Shown piece by piece: positions 15,495 to 23,378 of a stretch of 44,331 nt of DNA. Within the stretch, counting starts at the first letter, position 1; every line of letters begins with the position of its first letter. Origin of the DNA: JBBKXP01 sp038251315 (lineage in GTDB: Bacteria > Pseudomonadota > Alphaproteobacteria > Rhodobacterales > Rhodobacteraceae). The notes below the pieces were generated by a model. It was not told where the DNA came from. It did no database searches and saw nothing but the letters and a program-made list of their open reading frames with translations. Position numbers and translations under genes: made by a program. The stretch spans positions 1 through 44,331 of the forward strand of contig JBBSBK010000020.1 in assembly GCA_038251315.1 (NCBI GenBank), read 5' to 3'.

Positions 15495-16673
15495 ATGGCC
15501 CTGCGCGCAGCATTCGACCGATTCTTCAAGCACGACGCCAGCGGGGGGATCCTGCTGATGTTGTCGGCAGTTGCGGCGCTGCTGGTTGCCAATTCGGCGT
15601 TGGCCCCTGTCTATGATCGGGTGCTGGGGTCTTATTTGGCCGTCACCCTGAACGGTGAAGGCCTGCAAAAACCGCTGATCCTGTGGATCAACGACGGGCT
15701 GATGGCGGTGTTCTTTTTCCTGATCGGGTTGGAACTCAAGCGCGAGATGCGTGAGGGCAAGCTTAAAAATCCATCCGATGTCGTGCTTCCCGGCATGGCC
15801 GCAGTCGGCGGTATGGTCGTGCCCGCGCTGGTGTTCGTCTGGTTCAACTGGAACCTTCCCACGGTGCAGGGCTGGGCGATTCCGGCGGCGACCGATATCG
15901 CCTTTGCCCTCGGGATACTGGCGCTGGTCGGGTCGCGGGCACCTGCGGCGCTCAAGGTGTTCCTGCTGACGCTGGCGATCCTGGACGACCTCGGGGCGAT
16001 CCTTATCATCGCGATCTTTTACACCGCCGAATTGAAGATTAATTACCTTTTGCTGGCATTGCTGCCGCTTGGCGGCTTGCTCTGGCTGAACTTCAAGGGC
16101 GCCCATCGGATCGCCCCTGCCCTGCTGCTTGGGGCAATCATGTGGGTTCTTGTGCTGGAATCCGGGGTTCACGCAACCCTTGCGGGCGTGGTCACGGCGT
16201 TCTGCATCCCACTGGTTGACAAGTATGGCAAATCGCCCTTGCACGCGCTTGAAAACGGGCTGACGCCTTATGTCTTTTACGGCATCGTGCCGATCTTTGC
16301 CTTCGCCAACGCGGGCGTCGTGCTGGCGGGGATGTCCTTCAGCGATCTTCTGGCCCCACTGCCGCTGGGCATTGCCTTGGGTCTGGTCCTGGGCAAGATG
16401 GTCGGCGTTTTCGGAGTTACCTTCGCGATGGTCAAACTGGGGTTCGCGCGGTTGCCGCATGGCGTCAACTGGACGCATGTCTATGGCGTCGCCTGCCTCG
16501 CGGGCATCGGGTTCACCATGTCGCTTTTCATCGGCTCACTCAGTTTCGAAGATGCCGCGTCGATGAACGCGGTGCGGTTGGGCGTGCTTTCAGGGTCTGT
16601 GGTGTCGGCGCTGCTGGGTTATGGCGTACTGATGTGGGCCGGGCGATCACGCGAGGTGGCGCGAGCCGCCTAA
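15495..16673 (+). CDS. nhaA: Na+/H+ antiporter NhaA
   Basis: NhaA exchanges external protons for internal Na+ or Li+ and protects against salt and alkaline stress. The paired aspartates in LAILDDLGAI fall at residues 164-165 when translation begins at the ATG at 15495. This almost matches Asp163/Asp164 of E. coli NhaA and supports that start. The site has an AGGA element about 9 bases upstream; a GTG at 15459 is the alternative. The 392-residue length and about twelve helices fit the family, as do GGILLMLSAVAALL near the start and GIGFTMSLFIGSLSF near the end. It converges on mcm, and the 34 bp between the stops are filled by MITE copy C. Confidence 0.95.
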   Translation: MALRAAFDRFFKHDASGGILLMLSAVAALLVANSALAPVYDRVLGSYLAVTLNGEGLQKPLILWINDGLMAVFFFLIGLELKREMREGKLKNPSDVVLPGMAAVGGMVVPALVFVWFNWNLPTVQGWAIPAATDIAFALGILALVGSRAPAALKVFLLTLAILDDLGAILIIAIFYTAELKINYLLLALLPLGGLLWLNFKGAHRIAPALLLGAIMWVLVLESGVHATLAGVVTAFCIPLVDKYGKSPLHALENGLTPYVFYGIVPIFAFANAGVVLAGMSFSDLLAPLPLGIALGLVLGKMVGVFGVTFAMVKLGFARLPHGVNWTHVYGVACLAGIGFTMSLFIGSLSFEDAASMNAVRLGVLSGSVVSALLGYGVLMWAGRSREVARAA

Positions 16674-16710
16674 AGCGTTTGCGTTTGATCAGGAAACGCA
16701 AAACGCGTTA
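16671..16710. mobile_element. MITE-like element, copy C (40-bp internally deleted remnant), possible bidirectional terminator
   Basis: It consists almost only of the two terminal repeats of the 102-bp family (TAAAGCGTTTGCGTTT and the complement of TAACGCGTTTTGCGTTT) with a 7-bp loop. It fills the whole gap between nhaA and mcm. Its outer TA pairs supply the TAA stops of both genes. The stem could terminate transcription in both directions, though T-runs are short. Confidence 0.7.
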
Positions 16711-18834
16711 ACCCCGCCGTTTGCGGATCATCTTGAGCACCTCTGCCGCCGCCGCGGGGATATTCGTGCCGGGGCCGAAAATCGCTGCAACCCCGGCCTT
16801 TTTCAGTGCCGCATAGTCCTGTTGCGGAATCACCCCGCCACAGATCACGATGATATCGTCGGCCCCGACGGCACGCAGGGCGGCAACCAGTTTCGGCGCA
16901 AGGGTCCGGTGCCCCGCCGCCTGACTGCTGATCCCGACCACATGCACGTCGCGGGCCAGTGCGTCTTCCGCCGCCTCGTCCGGGGTCTGGAACAAGGGGC
17001 CGACGTCGACCTCGAAACCGATGTCGGCAAAGGCGGATGCGATAACCTTGGCCCCGCGGTCGTGCCCGTCCTGCCCCATCTTGACGACCAGCATATGCGG
17101 GCGGCGGCCCTGTTCAGAGGCAAAATCGGCGACGTCTTTCTGGATCGCGGCAAACCCCGCATCATCCTTGTAGGCTGCACCGTAAACGCCCGACAGGGTT
17201 TTCACCTCGGCGCTGTGACGGCCGAAGATCGCCTCCATCGCGGCACTCATCTCGCCCACCGTCGCACGCGCACGGGCGGCGACGATTGCGGCTTCAAGCA
17301 GGTTGCCACCGTCGCGGGCGCGGCGCGTCATCTCGTCCAGCGCCGCGTCGCAAGCCGCCAGATCGCGGGTGCCTTTGATGTGTTGCAGGCGGGCAATCTG
17401 GGTGGCACGCACCCCGGCGTTGTCGATGGCGCGAATGTCGATGGGGTCTTGTCCATCGGCGCGGTATTTGTTGACGCCGACGATCACATCCTCGCCCCGA
17501 TCAATCAGGGCCTGGCGTTTGGCCGCCGATTCCTCGATCCTCAGTTTCGGCATCCCCGACGCGACGGCCTTGGTCATACCGCCCAATCTTTCGACTTCCT
17601 CGACCAGTTTCCACGCCTCTGTGGCCATCTGATCGGTCAGACTTTCGACATAATAGCTGCCTGCCAGCGGGTCGACGACATGAGTGATCCCGGTTTCTTC
17701 TTGCAGGATCAACTGGGTATTCCGCGCGATCCGGGCCGAAAATTCGGTGGGCAGGGCAATCGCTTCGTCCAGCGCGTTGGTGTGCAGCGACTGGGTGCCG
17801 CCCAACACCGCGCTCATCGCCTCGTACGCCGTGCGGACGACATTATTATAAGGGTCCTGTTCCTGCAACGACACGCCGCTGGTCTGGCAATGGGTGCGCA
17901 GCATCGACGATTTCGGATCTTTGGGCGCGAATTCCTCCATCACGCGCGACCACAGCAGACGGGCGGCCCGCAGTTTGGCGACCTCCATGAAAAAGTTCAT
18001 GCCGATGGCGAAAAAGAACGACAGGCGCGGGGCGAAATCGTCGACGTTCATGCCGCGTGCCAGCGCGGTGCGGACGTATTCGCGCCCATCCGCGATGGTA
18101 AAGGCAAGTTCCTGCACAAGGTTCGCGCCAGCCTCCTGCATGTGATAGCCGCTGATGCTGATCGAATTGAATTTCGGCATCCGGGCGGCGGTATATTCGA
18201 TGATGTCGGCAACGATCCGCATCGAGGGTTCTGGCGGATAGACATAGGTGTTGCGCACCATGAATTCCTTGAGGATGTCGTTCTGGATGGTGCCCGACAG
18301 TTGCGCGAGGTCGTGCCCCTGTTCTTCGCCCGCGACGATGAAACTGGCCAGCACCGGGATTACAGCACCGTTCATGGTCATCGACACAGAGACCTTGTCG
18401 AGCGGGATGCCGTCGAACAGGATCTTCATATCCTCGACCGAATCGATCGCGACCCCAGCCATGCCCACATCGCCCTCGACCCGTTCATGGTCGCTGTCAT
18501 AGCCACGATGGGTGGCCAGATCGAAGGCCACGCTGACGCCCTGCTGCCCGCCAGCAAGGTTCTTGCGGTAAAAGGCATTGGATTCTTCGGCGGTGGAAAA
18601 CCCAGCGTATTGCCGGATCGTCCACCGGCGGCCTGCATACATCGTCGCCTTGACACCACGCGTGTAAGGAGGAGCACCGGGGATTGTATCCAGATGTGCC
18701 AGATCGGCCGTATCGGCAGCGGTGTAAAGCGGCTTGACCGCGATCCCCTCAAGCGTGTGCCAGATCAGGTTGTCGGGGTCTGCCCCCCGCAGGTCGCGGG
18801 CGGCAAGATCAGCCCAGGTGTCCTTGGGATGCAT
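16708..18834 (-). CDS. mcm: Methylmalonyl-CoA mutase
   Basis: This B12-dependent enzyme isomerises (R)-methylmalonyl-CoA to succinyl-CoA, the last step of propionyl-CoA assimilation. At 708 residues it is the full-length catalytic form, with an N-terminal TIM barrel (RPWTIRQYAGFSTAEESN-like segment as RRWTIRQYAGFSTAEE) and a C-terminal cobalamin-binding domain. The latter has DGHDRGAK, with His591 as the expected lower cobalt ligand, followed by GISSQAAGHRTLAPKL and ICGGVIP. It lies downstream of pccA on the same strand, with a plus-strand DUF4174 gene between them. Its own promoter therefore likely lies in 18835-19100. Confidence 0.96.
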   Translation of the reverse strand: MHPKDTWADLAARDLRGADPDNLIWHTLEGIAVKPLYTAADTADLAHLDTIPGAPPYTRGVKATMYAGRRWTIRQYAGFSTAEESNAFYRKNLAGGQQGVSVAFDLATHRGYDSDHERVEGDVGMAGVAIDSVEDMKILFDGIPLDKVSVSMTMNGAVIPVLASFIVAGEEQGHDLAQLSGTIQNDILKEFMVRNTYVYPPEPSMRIVADIIEYTAARMPKFNSISISGYHMQEAGANLVQELAFTIADGREYVRTALARGMNVDDFAPRLSFFFAIGMNFFMEVAKLRAARLLWSRVMEEFAPKDPKSSMLRTHCQTSGVSLQEQDPYNNVVRTAYEAMSAVLGGTQSLHTNALDEAIALPTEFSARIARNTQLILQEETGITHVVDPLAGSYYVESLTDQMATEAWKLVEEVERLGGMTKAVASGMPKLRIEESAAKRQALIDRGEDVIVGVNKYRADGQDPIDIRAIDNAGVRATQIARLQHIKGTRDLAACDAALDEMTRRARDGGNLLEAAIVAARARATVGEMSAAMEAIFGRHSAEVKTLSGVYGAAYKDDAGFAAIQKDVADFASEQGRRPHMLVVKMGQDGHDRGAKVIASAFADIGFEVDVGPLFQTPDEAAEDALARDVHVVGISSQAAGHRTLAPKLVAALRAVGADDIIVICGGVIPQQDYAALKKAGVAAIFGPGTNIPAAAAEVLKMIRKRRG

Positions 18835-19100
18835 GGCGGGTTCCTCCGGCTAACGGGCGGCGCGGTCGCACGGCCACGGTGATGGGTTCGGTCGTGGTGG
18901 CGCAGCGATGCCTCCCGCGATGCAGACTGACGTCGCAGATCCGGCCAGCTTGGCTCCGGCAGCGCGAAACGGCGTGGCGCATGATACATGTGGCGGAGTC
19001 ACGGTCAGCATTATTCAACGATAGGCTTGATCGTAAAATTGTTCGATTGCCCGATACTCCGGGCTTAGAATCCCTCACCGAATGACCTATATCGCAAGTT

Positions 19101-19616
19101 ATGGGATTCAAACTGACATCAGCGCTGGCGATTGTAATCATTGCGTTCCTTCCGGTTTTCGCAAACGCGCAAGAGGCCGAAGGGAGTGGCGACAGCGCCA
19201 CAGATGCCAACCCGGTCGTATCGGTTCTGGCGCTATGGCAGGCGGATCGGACGCTGATCTTTCCGGCCGAGGGGCTGAATCTGGACGATTTCGTCTGGCA
19301 GGCCCGGCCGCTGGTCGTGTTCGCCGACAGCCCCGAAGACCCGAATTTCATCCGCCAGATGCAATTGCTCACCGCCCGGATCGGCGAATTGGCCGAGCGT
19401 GACGTCATCGTCATCACCGACACCGACCGCGCCAACCCCTCTGCCGTGCGCAACACGCTGCGCCCGCGCGGGTTCATGCTGGCCCTGCTGGACAAGGACG
19501 GCAGCGTCGCCTTGCGCAAACCGGCACCCTGGGACGTGCGCGAAATCTCGCGGTCGATAAACAAGATGCCGCTGCGCATTCAGGAGGTCGAAGATCGTCG
19601 GGCGCTTGGCAACTGA
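19101..19616 (+). CDS. DUF4174 domain secreted protein
   Basis: The 171-residue product has a Sec signal peptide (MGFKLTSALAIVIIAFLPVFANAQ). Its DUF4174 domain contains LDDFVWQARPLVVFADSPEDPNF and RGFMLALLDKDGSVALRKPAPWDVREI. The fold is probably thioredoxin-like, since the family resembles short thioredoxin/OMPP proteins without CxxC. No cysteines are visible in the motif positions, so redox activity is doubtful. The ATG at 19101 is the first start after an in-frame TGA, and the ribosome-binding site is weak. The 266 bp upstream, shared with mcm on the other strand, hold no gene. It ends 20 bp from the pccA stop and converges on it. Confidence 0.75.
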   Translation: MGFKLTSALAIVIIAFLPVFANAQEAEGSGDSATDANPVVSVLALWQADRTLIFPAEGLNLDDFVWQARPLVVFADSPEDPNFIRQMQLLTARIGELAERDVIVITDTDRANPSAVRNTLRPRGFMLALLDKDGSVALRKPAPWDVREISRSINKMPLRIQEVEDRRALGN

Positions 19617-19635
19617 TCCGCCGGGGCGATAGCAT

Positions 19636-21633
19636 CTAGTCGAACTCCATGATCACGTCATCGACGGCCATGCTGCTGCCCGCCGTCGCGTTGACCTTTT
19701 TCACGACGCCCCTGCGTTCGGCGCGCAGGATATTCTCCATCTTCATCGCCTCGACGGTACACAGCGCCTGACCCTCCTGCACTGCTTCGCCGACTGTGAC
19801 GTTGACCTTGACGATCAGCCCCGGCATCGGACAAAGCAGAAACCGCGACGTATCCGGGGCCTGCTTGACAGGCATCAGCGCAGCCAATTCGGCCTGGCGC
19901 GGGGTGCGCACATGCACGGCCATGTCGGCACCGCGCCAGCGGATGCGGAACCCGCCCGACACCTTGCCGACCTTGAGGACCAGAGGAATGCCGTTGACAT
20001 TCAAACGGGCCAGGGGCTGGCCGGGAGTCCAGCTGCTTTCCACTCGCAGGGTCTGACTGGCGACAGCGACGTCTGCGCCCCCCCTGTCGGCGCTGATGGC
20101 GACCGGGAACGACTGTCCCTGCAGGCTGACCACCCAGGCGCCGCCGACATGCCGTTCGTGGTTGTCCATCCGGCCACTGACGCGGGCGCGGCGGATTTCG
20201 GCGACCCGGTTCATCGCGGCACAGGCGGCTGCAATCCGGATCAGATCGGGTTCGGGGAGGTCGACCCCGGTGAACCCGTCCGGGTATTCCTCGGCAATAA
20301 AAGCGGTGGTGATGTGGCCGGCGGTGAATTTCGGATGGTCCATGACAGCGGCCAGAAAGGGAAGGTTGTGGCCGATCCCCTCAAGTTCGAAAGCATCCAG
20401 CGCAAGGCGCATCTCGGCAATCGCGCCGGTCCGGTCCGGGGCCCATGTACACAGCTTGGCAATCATCGGATCGTAGAACATGCTGATCTCGCCACCTTCG
20501 AACACGCCGGTATCATTGCGCACGGCGCGGGTCGGCCACGCCTCTTCCGCAGGCGGGCGATAGTGGGTCAGGCGGCCGATCGAGGGCAGGAAACCGCGAT
20601 AGGGGTCTTCAGCATAAATGCGCGATTCCATCGCCCAGCCATTGATTTTCAGGTCATCTTGGGTGAAGGGCAACTTTTTTCCGGCCGCGACGCGGATCAT
20701 CTGCTCGACCAGATCGACGCCGGTAATCAGCTCGGTCACAGGGTGTTCGACCTGCAACCGCGTGTTCATTTCCAGGAAGTAGAATTTCCGTTCGCTATCG
20801 ACGATGAATTCGACCGTCCCGGCACTGGTATATCCCACTGCCTGCGCCAGCGCGACGGCCTGTTCGCCCATCGCCTTCCGCGTGGCTGCGTCCAGAAACG
20901 GCGAAGGGGCTTCTTCGATAACCTTCTGGTTACGGCGCTGGATCGAACATTCGCGCTCGTGCAGATAGACGGTATTGCCATGCGCATCGGCCAGCACCTG
21001 AATTTCGATATGACGGGGCTGGGTGACGAATTTCTCGATGAAGATGCGGTCGTCACCAAAGCTCGCCGCCGCTTCGTTCTTCGACGACTGGAACCCCTCA
21101 CGCGCCCCGTCGTCGCTCCACGCGATACGCATCCCCTTGCCGCCACCACCGGCGCTGGCCTTGATCATGACCGGATAGCCGACTTTCTGGCTGATCTTGA
21201 CCGCCTCGTCAGCGTCCGCGATCAGGCCCATATAGCCGGGAACGGTGGATACTCCGGCATCCTGCGCAATCTTCTTCGAAGTGATCTTGTCGCCCATCTT
21301 CTCGATCGCGCCCACCGGCGGTCCGATGAAAGCGACACCGGCCTTGTCGAGCGCTTGGGCGAATTTCGGGTTCTCGGACAGAAAACCATAACCGGGATGC
21401 ACCGCCTCGGCCCCGCTTGCCTTGACCGCCGCCATCACCTTGTCGATGACGATATAGGATTGGGCGGCGGGGCTCGGACCGATATGGATTGCTTCGTCGG
21501 CCATGCGCACGTGCAGGGCGTTGCGGTCCGCATCGGAATAAATGGCGACGGTGGCAATACCCATCCTGCGGGCGGTCTTGATGACGCGACAGGCAATCTC
21601 GCCGCGGTTGGCGATCAGGATTTTCTTGAACAT
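19636..21633 (-). CDS. pccA: Propionyl-CoA carboxylase alpha subunit (biotin carboxylase plus biotin carrier)
   Basis: This subunit carboxylates biotin with ATP and bicarbonate for transfer to propionyl-CoA by PccB. From the ATG at 21633 it is 665 residues and begins MFKKILIANRGEIACRVIKTA, the standard family start; a start at 21681 would lie inside a terminator stem. The ATP-grasp domain contains KASAGGGGKGMRI and the MNTRLQVEHPVTE motif. The biotin attachment site is AMKM with Lys631, 34 residues from the end. A strong terminator hairpin lies about 30 bp before the start, so expression may depend on a very close promoter or on readthrough. The stop is 20 bp from the convergent DUF4174 gene. 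Confidence 0.96.
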   Translation of the reverse strand: MFKKILIANRGEIACRVIKTARRMGIATVAIYSDADRNALHVRMADEAIHIGPSPAAQSYIVIDKVMAAVKASGAEAVHPGYGFLSENPKFAQALDKAGVAFIGPPVGAIEKMGDKITSKKIAQDAGVSTVPGYMGLIADADEAVKISQKVGYPVMIKASAGGGGKGMRIAWSDDGAREGFQSSKNEAAASFGDDRIFIEKFVTQPRHIEIQVLADAHGNTVYLHERECSIQRRNQKVIEEAPSPFLDAATRKAMGEQAVALAQAVGYTSAGTVEFIVDSERKFYFLEMNTRLQVEHPVTELITGVDLVEQMIRVAAGKKLPFTQDDLKINGWAMESRIYAEDPYRGFLPSIGRLTHYRPPAEEAWPTRAVRNDTGVFEGGEISMFYDPMIAKLCTWAPDRTGAIAEMRLALDAFELEGIGHNLPFLAAVMDHPKFTAGHITTAFIAEEYPDGFTGVDLPEPDLIRIAAACAAMNRVAEIRRARVSGRMDNHERHVGGAWVVSLQGQSFPVAISADRGGADVAVASQTLRVESSWTPGQPLARLNVNGIPLVLKVGKVSGGFRIRWRGADMAVHVRTPRQAELAALMPVKQAPDTSRFLLCPMPGLIVKVNVTVGEAVQEGQALCTVEAMKMENILRAERRGVVKKVNATAGSSMAVDDVIMEFD

Positions 21634-21660
21634 ACTGGCAGCTTTCTGAGGGGCAGGCAC

Positions 21661-21694
21661 GAAAAAGGCCACCACGCGCATGGCGTGGTGGCCT
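21661..21694 (-). terminator. Strong rho-independent terminator immediately upstream of pccA
   Basis: On the minus strand, AGGCCACCACGC and GCGTGGTGGCCT (21683-21694 and 21666-21677) form a perfect 12-bp stem with a 5-nt loop, followed by a T-run at 21666-21662. It lies 30 bp after the lipoprotein gene ending at 21724 and about 28 bp before the pccA ATG. It is either the end of the lipoprotein unit or an attenuator of pccA. Confidence 0.8.
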
Positions 21695-21723
21695 GAAATG
21701 GTCCGGTGTTCGTGGCAGGCGTG

Positions 21724-21930
21724 TTAGCAGCGCGACGGGTAATTCTGGCAATAAAGCGCGTTGCCAGCCGCACCGACAACGGCGCCGGTGGCAATATCGC
21801 CGTCAAGGACGGCAGCGGTGGCTGCACCCGCACCCGCACCATAAAGGGCCTGCTCGCCCAAGGTATCACCGCAGCCAGCAAGAGTGGCGGCGCTGACAGC
21901 TGCGGCGCAGAGTTTGAGTATCTTGGACAT
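21724..21930 (-). CDS. Small glycine-zipper lipoprotein (paralogue of 22069-22272)
   Basis: The 68-residue product starts at the ATG at 21930, which has the ribosome-binding site AAAGGGA. Its signal ends in a LAGC lipobox, with Cys at residue 20. The mature part is a Gly/Ala-rich zipper, YGAGAGAATAAVLDGDIATGAV, resembling YMGG/17-kDa-antigen-like membrane-associated proteins, and it ends in CQNYPSRC with two cysteines. It aligns along its length with the neighbouring 67-residue lipoprotein, so the two look like a tandem duplication. The role inside a propionyl-CoA carboxylase locus is unknown. The ribosome-binding site lies in one arm of an 8-bp stem (21940-21960). Confidence 0.72.
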   Translation of the reverse strand: MSKILKLCAAAVSAATLAGCGDTLGEQALYGAGAGAATAAVLDGDIATGAVVGAAGNALYCQNYPSRC

Positions 21931-21939
21931 GTTGCTTTT

Positions 21940-21960
21940 CCCTTTGATCTGTTCAAAGGG
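21940..21960 (-). promoter_or_regulatory. Stem-loop that includes the Shine-Dalgarno of the 21724-21930 lipoprotein
   Basis: CCCTTTGA and TCAAAGGG pair perfectly over 8 bp with a 5-nt loop. On the minus strand the distal arm contains the AAAGGG ribosome-binding sequence 9-10 bases before the ATG, so folding could hide it. Confidence 0.4.
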
Positions 21961-22068
21961 ATAACGGCGCATCCGCTGGGCGGTTCCTCTTTCACCCAAT
22001 GGACAGGCCGCGCGGCAGGCCGAAACCCGCCGCGACGACCATTGCGTTTGGATGAAACCCGGGTCGAA

Positions 22069-22272
22069 TCAGCGGCAGATTCGGGTAACTTGATCGCAAA
22101 GCGCGCCTGCAGCGCCGCCGATGAGGGCGCCGGTAACAGGATCGACGCCCACCGCATCGGCGACAACTGCGCCACCTGCAGCGCCGACAAGACCGCGCTG
22201 AAGATCATTCTCGAGACACGCCGAGAGGCTGACAAGCGCGGCGGCTGCCAGAACGAGACGGAGTTTAAACAT
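22069..22272 (-). CDS. Small glycine-zipper lipoprotein
   Basis: This 67-residue protein has a signal peptide ending in the lipobox LSAC (Cys19). A glycine-zipper segment, GLVGAAGGAVVADAVGVDPV then TGALIGGAAGALC, leads to a C-terminal CDQVTRICR. It is similar to the lipoprotein encoded just downstream at 21724-21930, with the same layout and paired C-terminal cysteines. Glycine zippers of this kind pack into or onto membranes. No enzymatic motif is present. The 138 bp between the two genes hold no other frame, only the stem-loop before the second gene. Confidence 0.72.
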   Translation of the reverse strand: MFKLRLVLAAAALVSLSACLENDLQRGLVGAAGGAVVADAVGVDPVTGALIGGAAGALCDQVTRICR

Positions 22273-22388
22273 GAGTTACTGCCCTTTTTTGTGTTGCTAT
22301 TGTGCGCAGAATCGTCGGAACCGCCCGGTTTTACAACCGAAATCTGCGCCCCGACCCGACCGATAGCGGCAAAACGCTGACCGGCCAG

Positions 22389-22429
22389 AAAAAAGGGTAC
22401 CGGCCTGGCCCAAAGAGGACCAGACCGGC
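22389..22429 (-). terminator. Rho-independent terminator downstream of the 114-residue gene
   Basis: On the minus strand GCCGGTCTGG pairs with CCAGGCCGG (one G-T wobble), followed by TACCC and a T6 run (22394-22389). It lies about 200 bp after the stop of the gene at 22633 and before the lipoprotein pair, so it separates the two transcription units. Confidence 0.65.
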
Positions 22430-22454
22430 GAGGGGAAGGGTAACGGTTTTGACA

Positions 22455-22492
22455 ATGTGGGACGGGAAACTTGCTGGACTTCCCGGCCACAT
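22455..22492. other. Stable intergenic stem-loop, possible structured RNA
   Basis: ATGTGG pairs with CCACAT and CGGGAA with TTCCCG. Only a 2-by-1 internal loop and an 11-nt apical loop interrupt the 12 pairs. There is no T-run on either side, so this is not an ordinary terminator. It lies directly behind the terminator at 22389-22429. Confidence 0.4.
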
Positions 22493-22632
22493 GCTGACGG
22501 TGCCACGGGTCTGCAATCTGCGCAACTGACCAATATTGGGGAGAGTTGGAATAGGCTAACTCCCGCCAAAATTGCAAAACAGGCGGCTGAAAACTGCCGA
22601 CTTGCAGGTTGGTGGCCCGGGTCATGAGGCGC

Positions 22633-22977
22633 TCACGAGATGACATCGGGGAAGCTGACGCGGGCCCTGCCAGCATCGATGCGCAACAGGGCGTCGTAAT
22701 TCTCTGGGTCAAACGGATCTTCGGCCGCGATCACCTCGCGCCCGAACAGCCAACTCAGCCTGCCCGCGTCGAGATTGCCGCGTGGAAACGGATCGGTGCC
22801 AAACTGCGCCCAAAGGGCCGCCATGAATCCCTCGTCGGCGCGCCGGTCTGCGGGGCGGCGGTCGCGAAACCGCTCGCGGGCGATCAGCGCGGTCGCGCCT
22901 TCCTTGGCGGCCCGGCGGATCGTGAACTGGAAATCGGTGCCGGGCAGACGCCCCGGAAAACCACGGTGCTTTTCCAT
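22633..22977 (-). CDS. Hypothetical 114-residue protein in the pcc locus
   Basis: I do not recognise the family. The product is soluble and basic in its first half (many Arg, including RERFRDRRPADRRADEG) and acidic near the end. It has Trp/Phe motifs FMAALWAQFGTDPFP and RLSWLFGREVI. The frame is supported by a good AAGGGGG ribosome-binding site 6-8 bases before the ATG and by third-position GC bias like its neighbours; the opposite-strand frame across the same region lacks these. Its position between pccB and pccA matches a small unknown gene I recall in Rhodobacter pcc loci, so a role linked to the carboxylase is possible but unproven. Confidence 0.65.
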   Translation of the reverse strand: MEKHRGFPGRLPGTDFQFTIRRAAKEGATALIARERFRDRRPADRRADEGFMAALWAQFGTDPFPRGNLDAGRLSWLFGREVIAAEDPFDPENYDALLRIDAGRARVSFPDVIS

Positions 22978-23035
22978 TCAGCGCCCCCTTTGGATCGGGG
23001 GGATCAGGGCAGGACATGCGCCCTGCCCTGCCGGA

Positions 23036-23188
23036 TCAGTTGTATTTGCCGGTAAAGACTGGTTCGACAGTAACCGTCTGCGACGTCGGTGATGCAGTGT
23101 AGGTATCGGCGACCTGACCGCGATTGCCACAAGCGGCAACGACGGCAAGAAGCGAAACGGCGACGAACGCCTTGAGGCTGGCCGGCAT
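23036..23188 (-). CDS. 50-residue lipoprotein
   Basis: This small frame encodes 50 residues, opens with ATG at 23188 and ends with TGA at 23036-23038. AGGAG lies 5-9 bases before the start, a textbook ribosome-binding site. The signal MPASLKAFVAVSLLAVVAAC ends in a VAAC lipobox with Cys20. The mature part, GNRGQVADTYTASPTSQTV followed by TVEPVFTGKYN, is Thr/Ser-rich without a zipper. It is transcribed with the 114-residue gene 58 bp downstream. It is the third small lipoprotein gene between pccB and pccA. Function is unknown. Confidence 0.7.
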   Translation of the reverse strand: MPASLKAFVAVSLLAVVAACGNRGQVADTYTASPTSQTVTVEPVFTGKYN

Positions 23189-23378
23189 GGGGTTCTCCTG
23201 TTTTTGCCCGTCAGGGCCCGCCGGTCTGGTTGCCGGGTTTGGGACCGCTGAATGTTGGATAGGGTACAGGAGATCAGGACATTTCGATACCCGCCAAGCC
23301 GCTGACCGGTGGCCTGTGTCGGTCCTGCATCAATCAACGGGTTACATGTGCAACGGATCGCAAGATATTGTGGCTGCA

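Larger units (their letters stand above)
22273..22632. other. 360-bp intergenic region with terminator and strong stem-loops
   Basis: No convincing coding frame is seen. The region holds a minus-strand terminator (22389-22429) and a very stable stem-loop (22455-22492). An imperfect inverted repeat also lies around GGGAGAGTTGG...GGCTAACTCCC (about 22541-22564). It should carry the promoter of the lipoprotein pair. A small RNA is possible, but I cannot assign a family. Confidence 0.5.

Noticed and set aside
19101..19616. Thioredoxin activity for the DUF4174 protein
   Set aside because: The fold may be thioredoxin-like but no CxxC motif is present.
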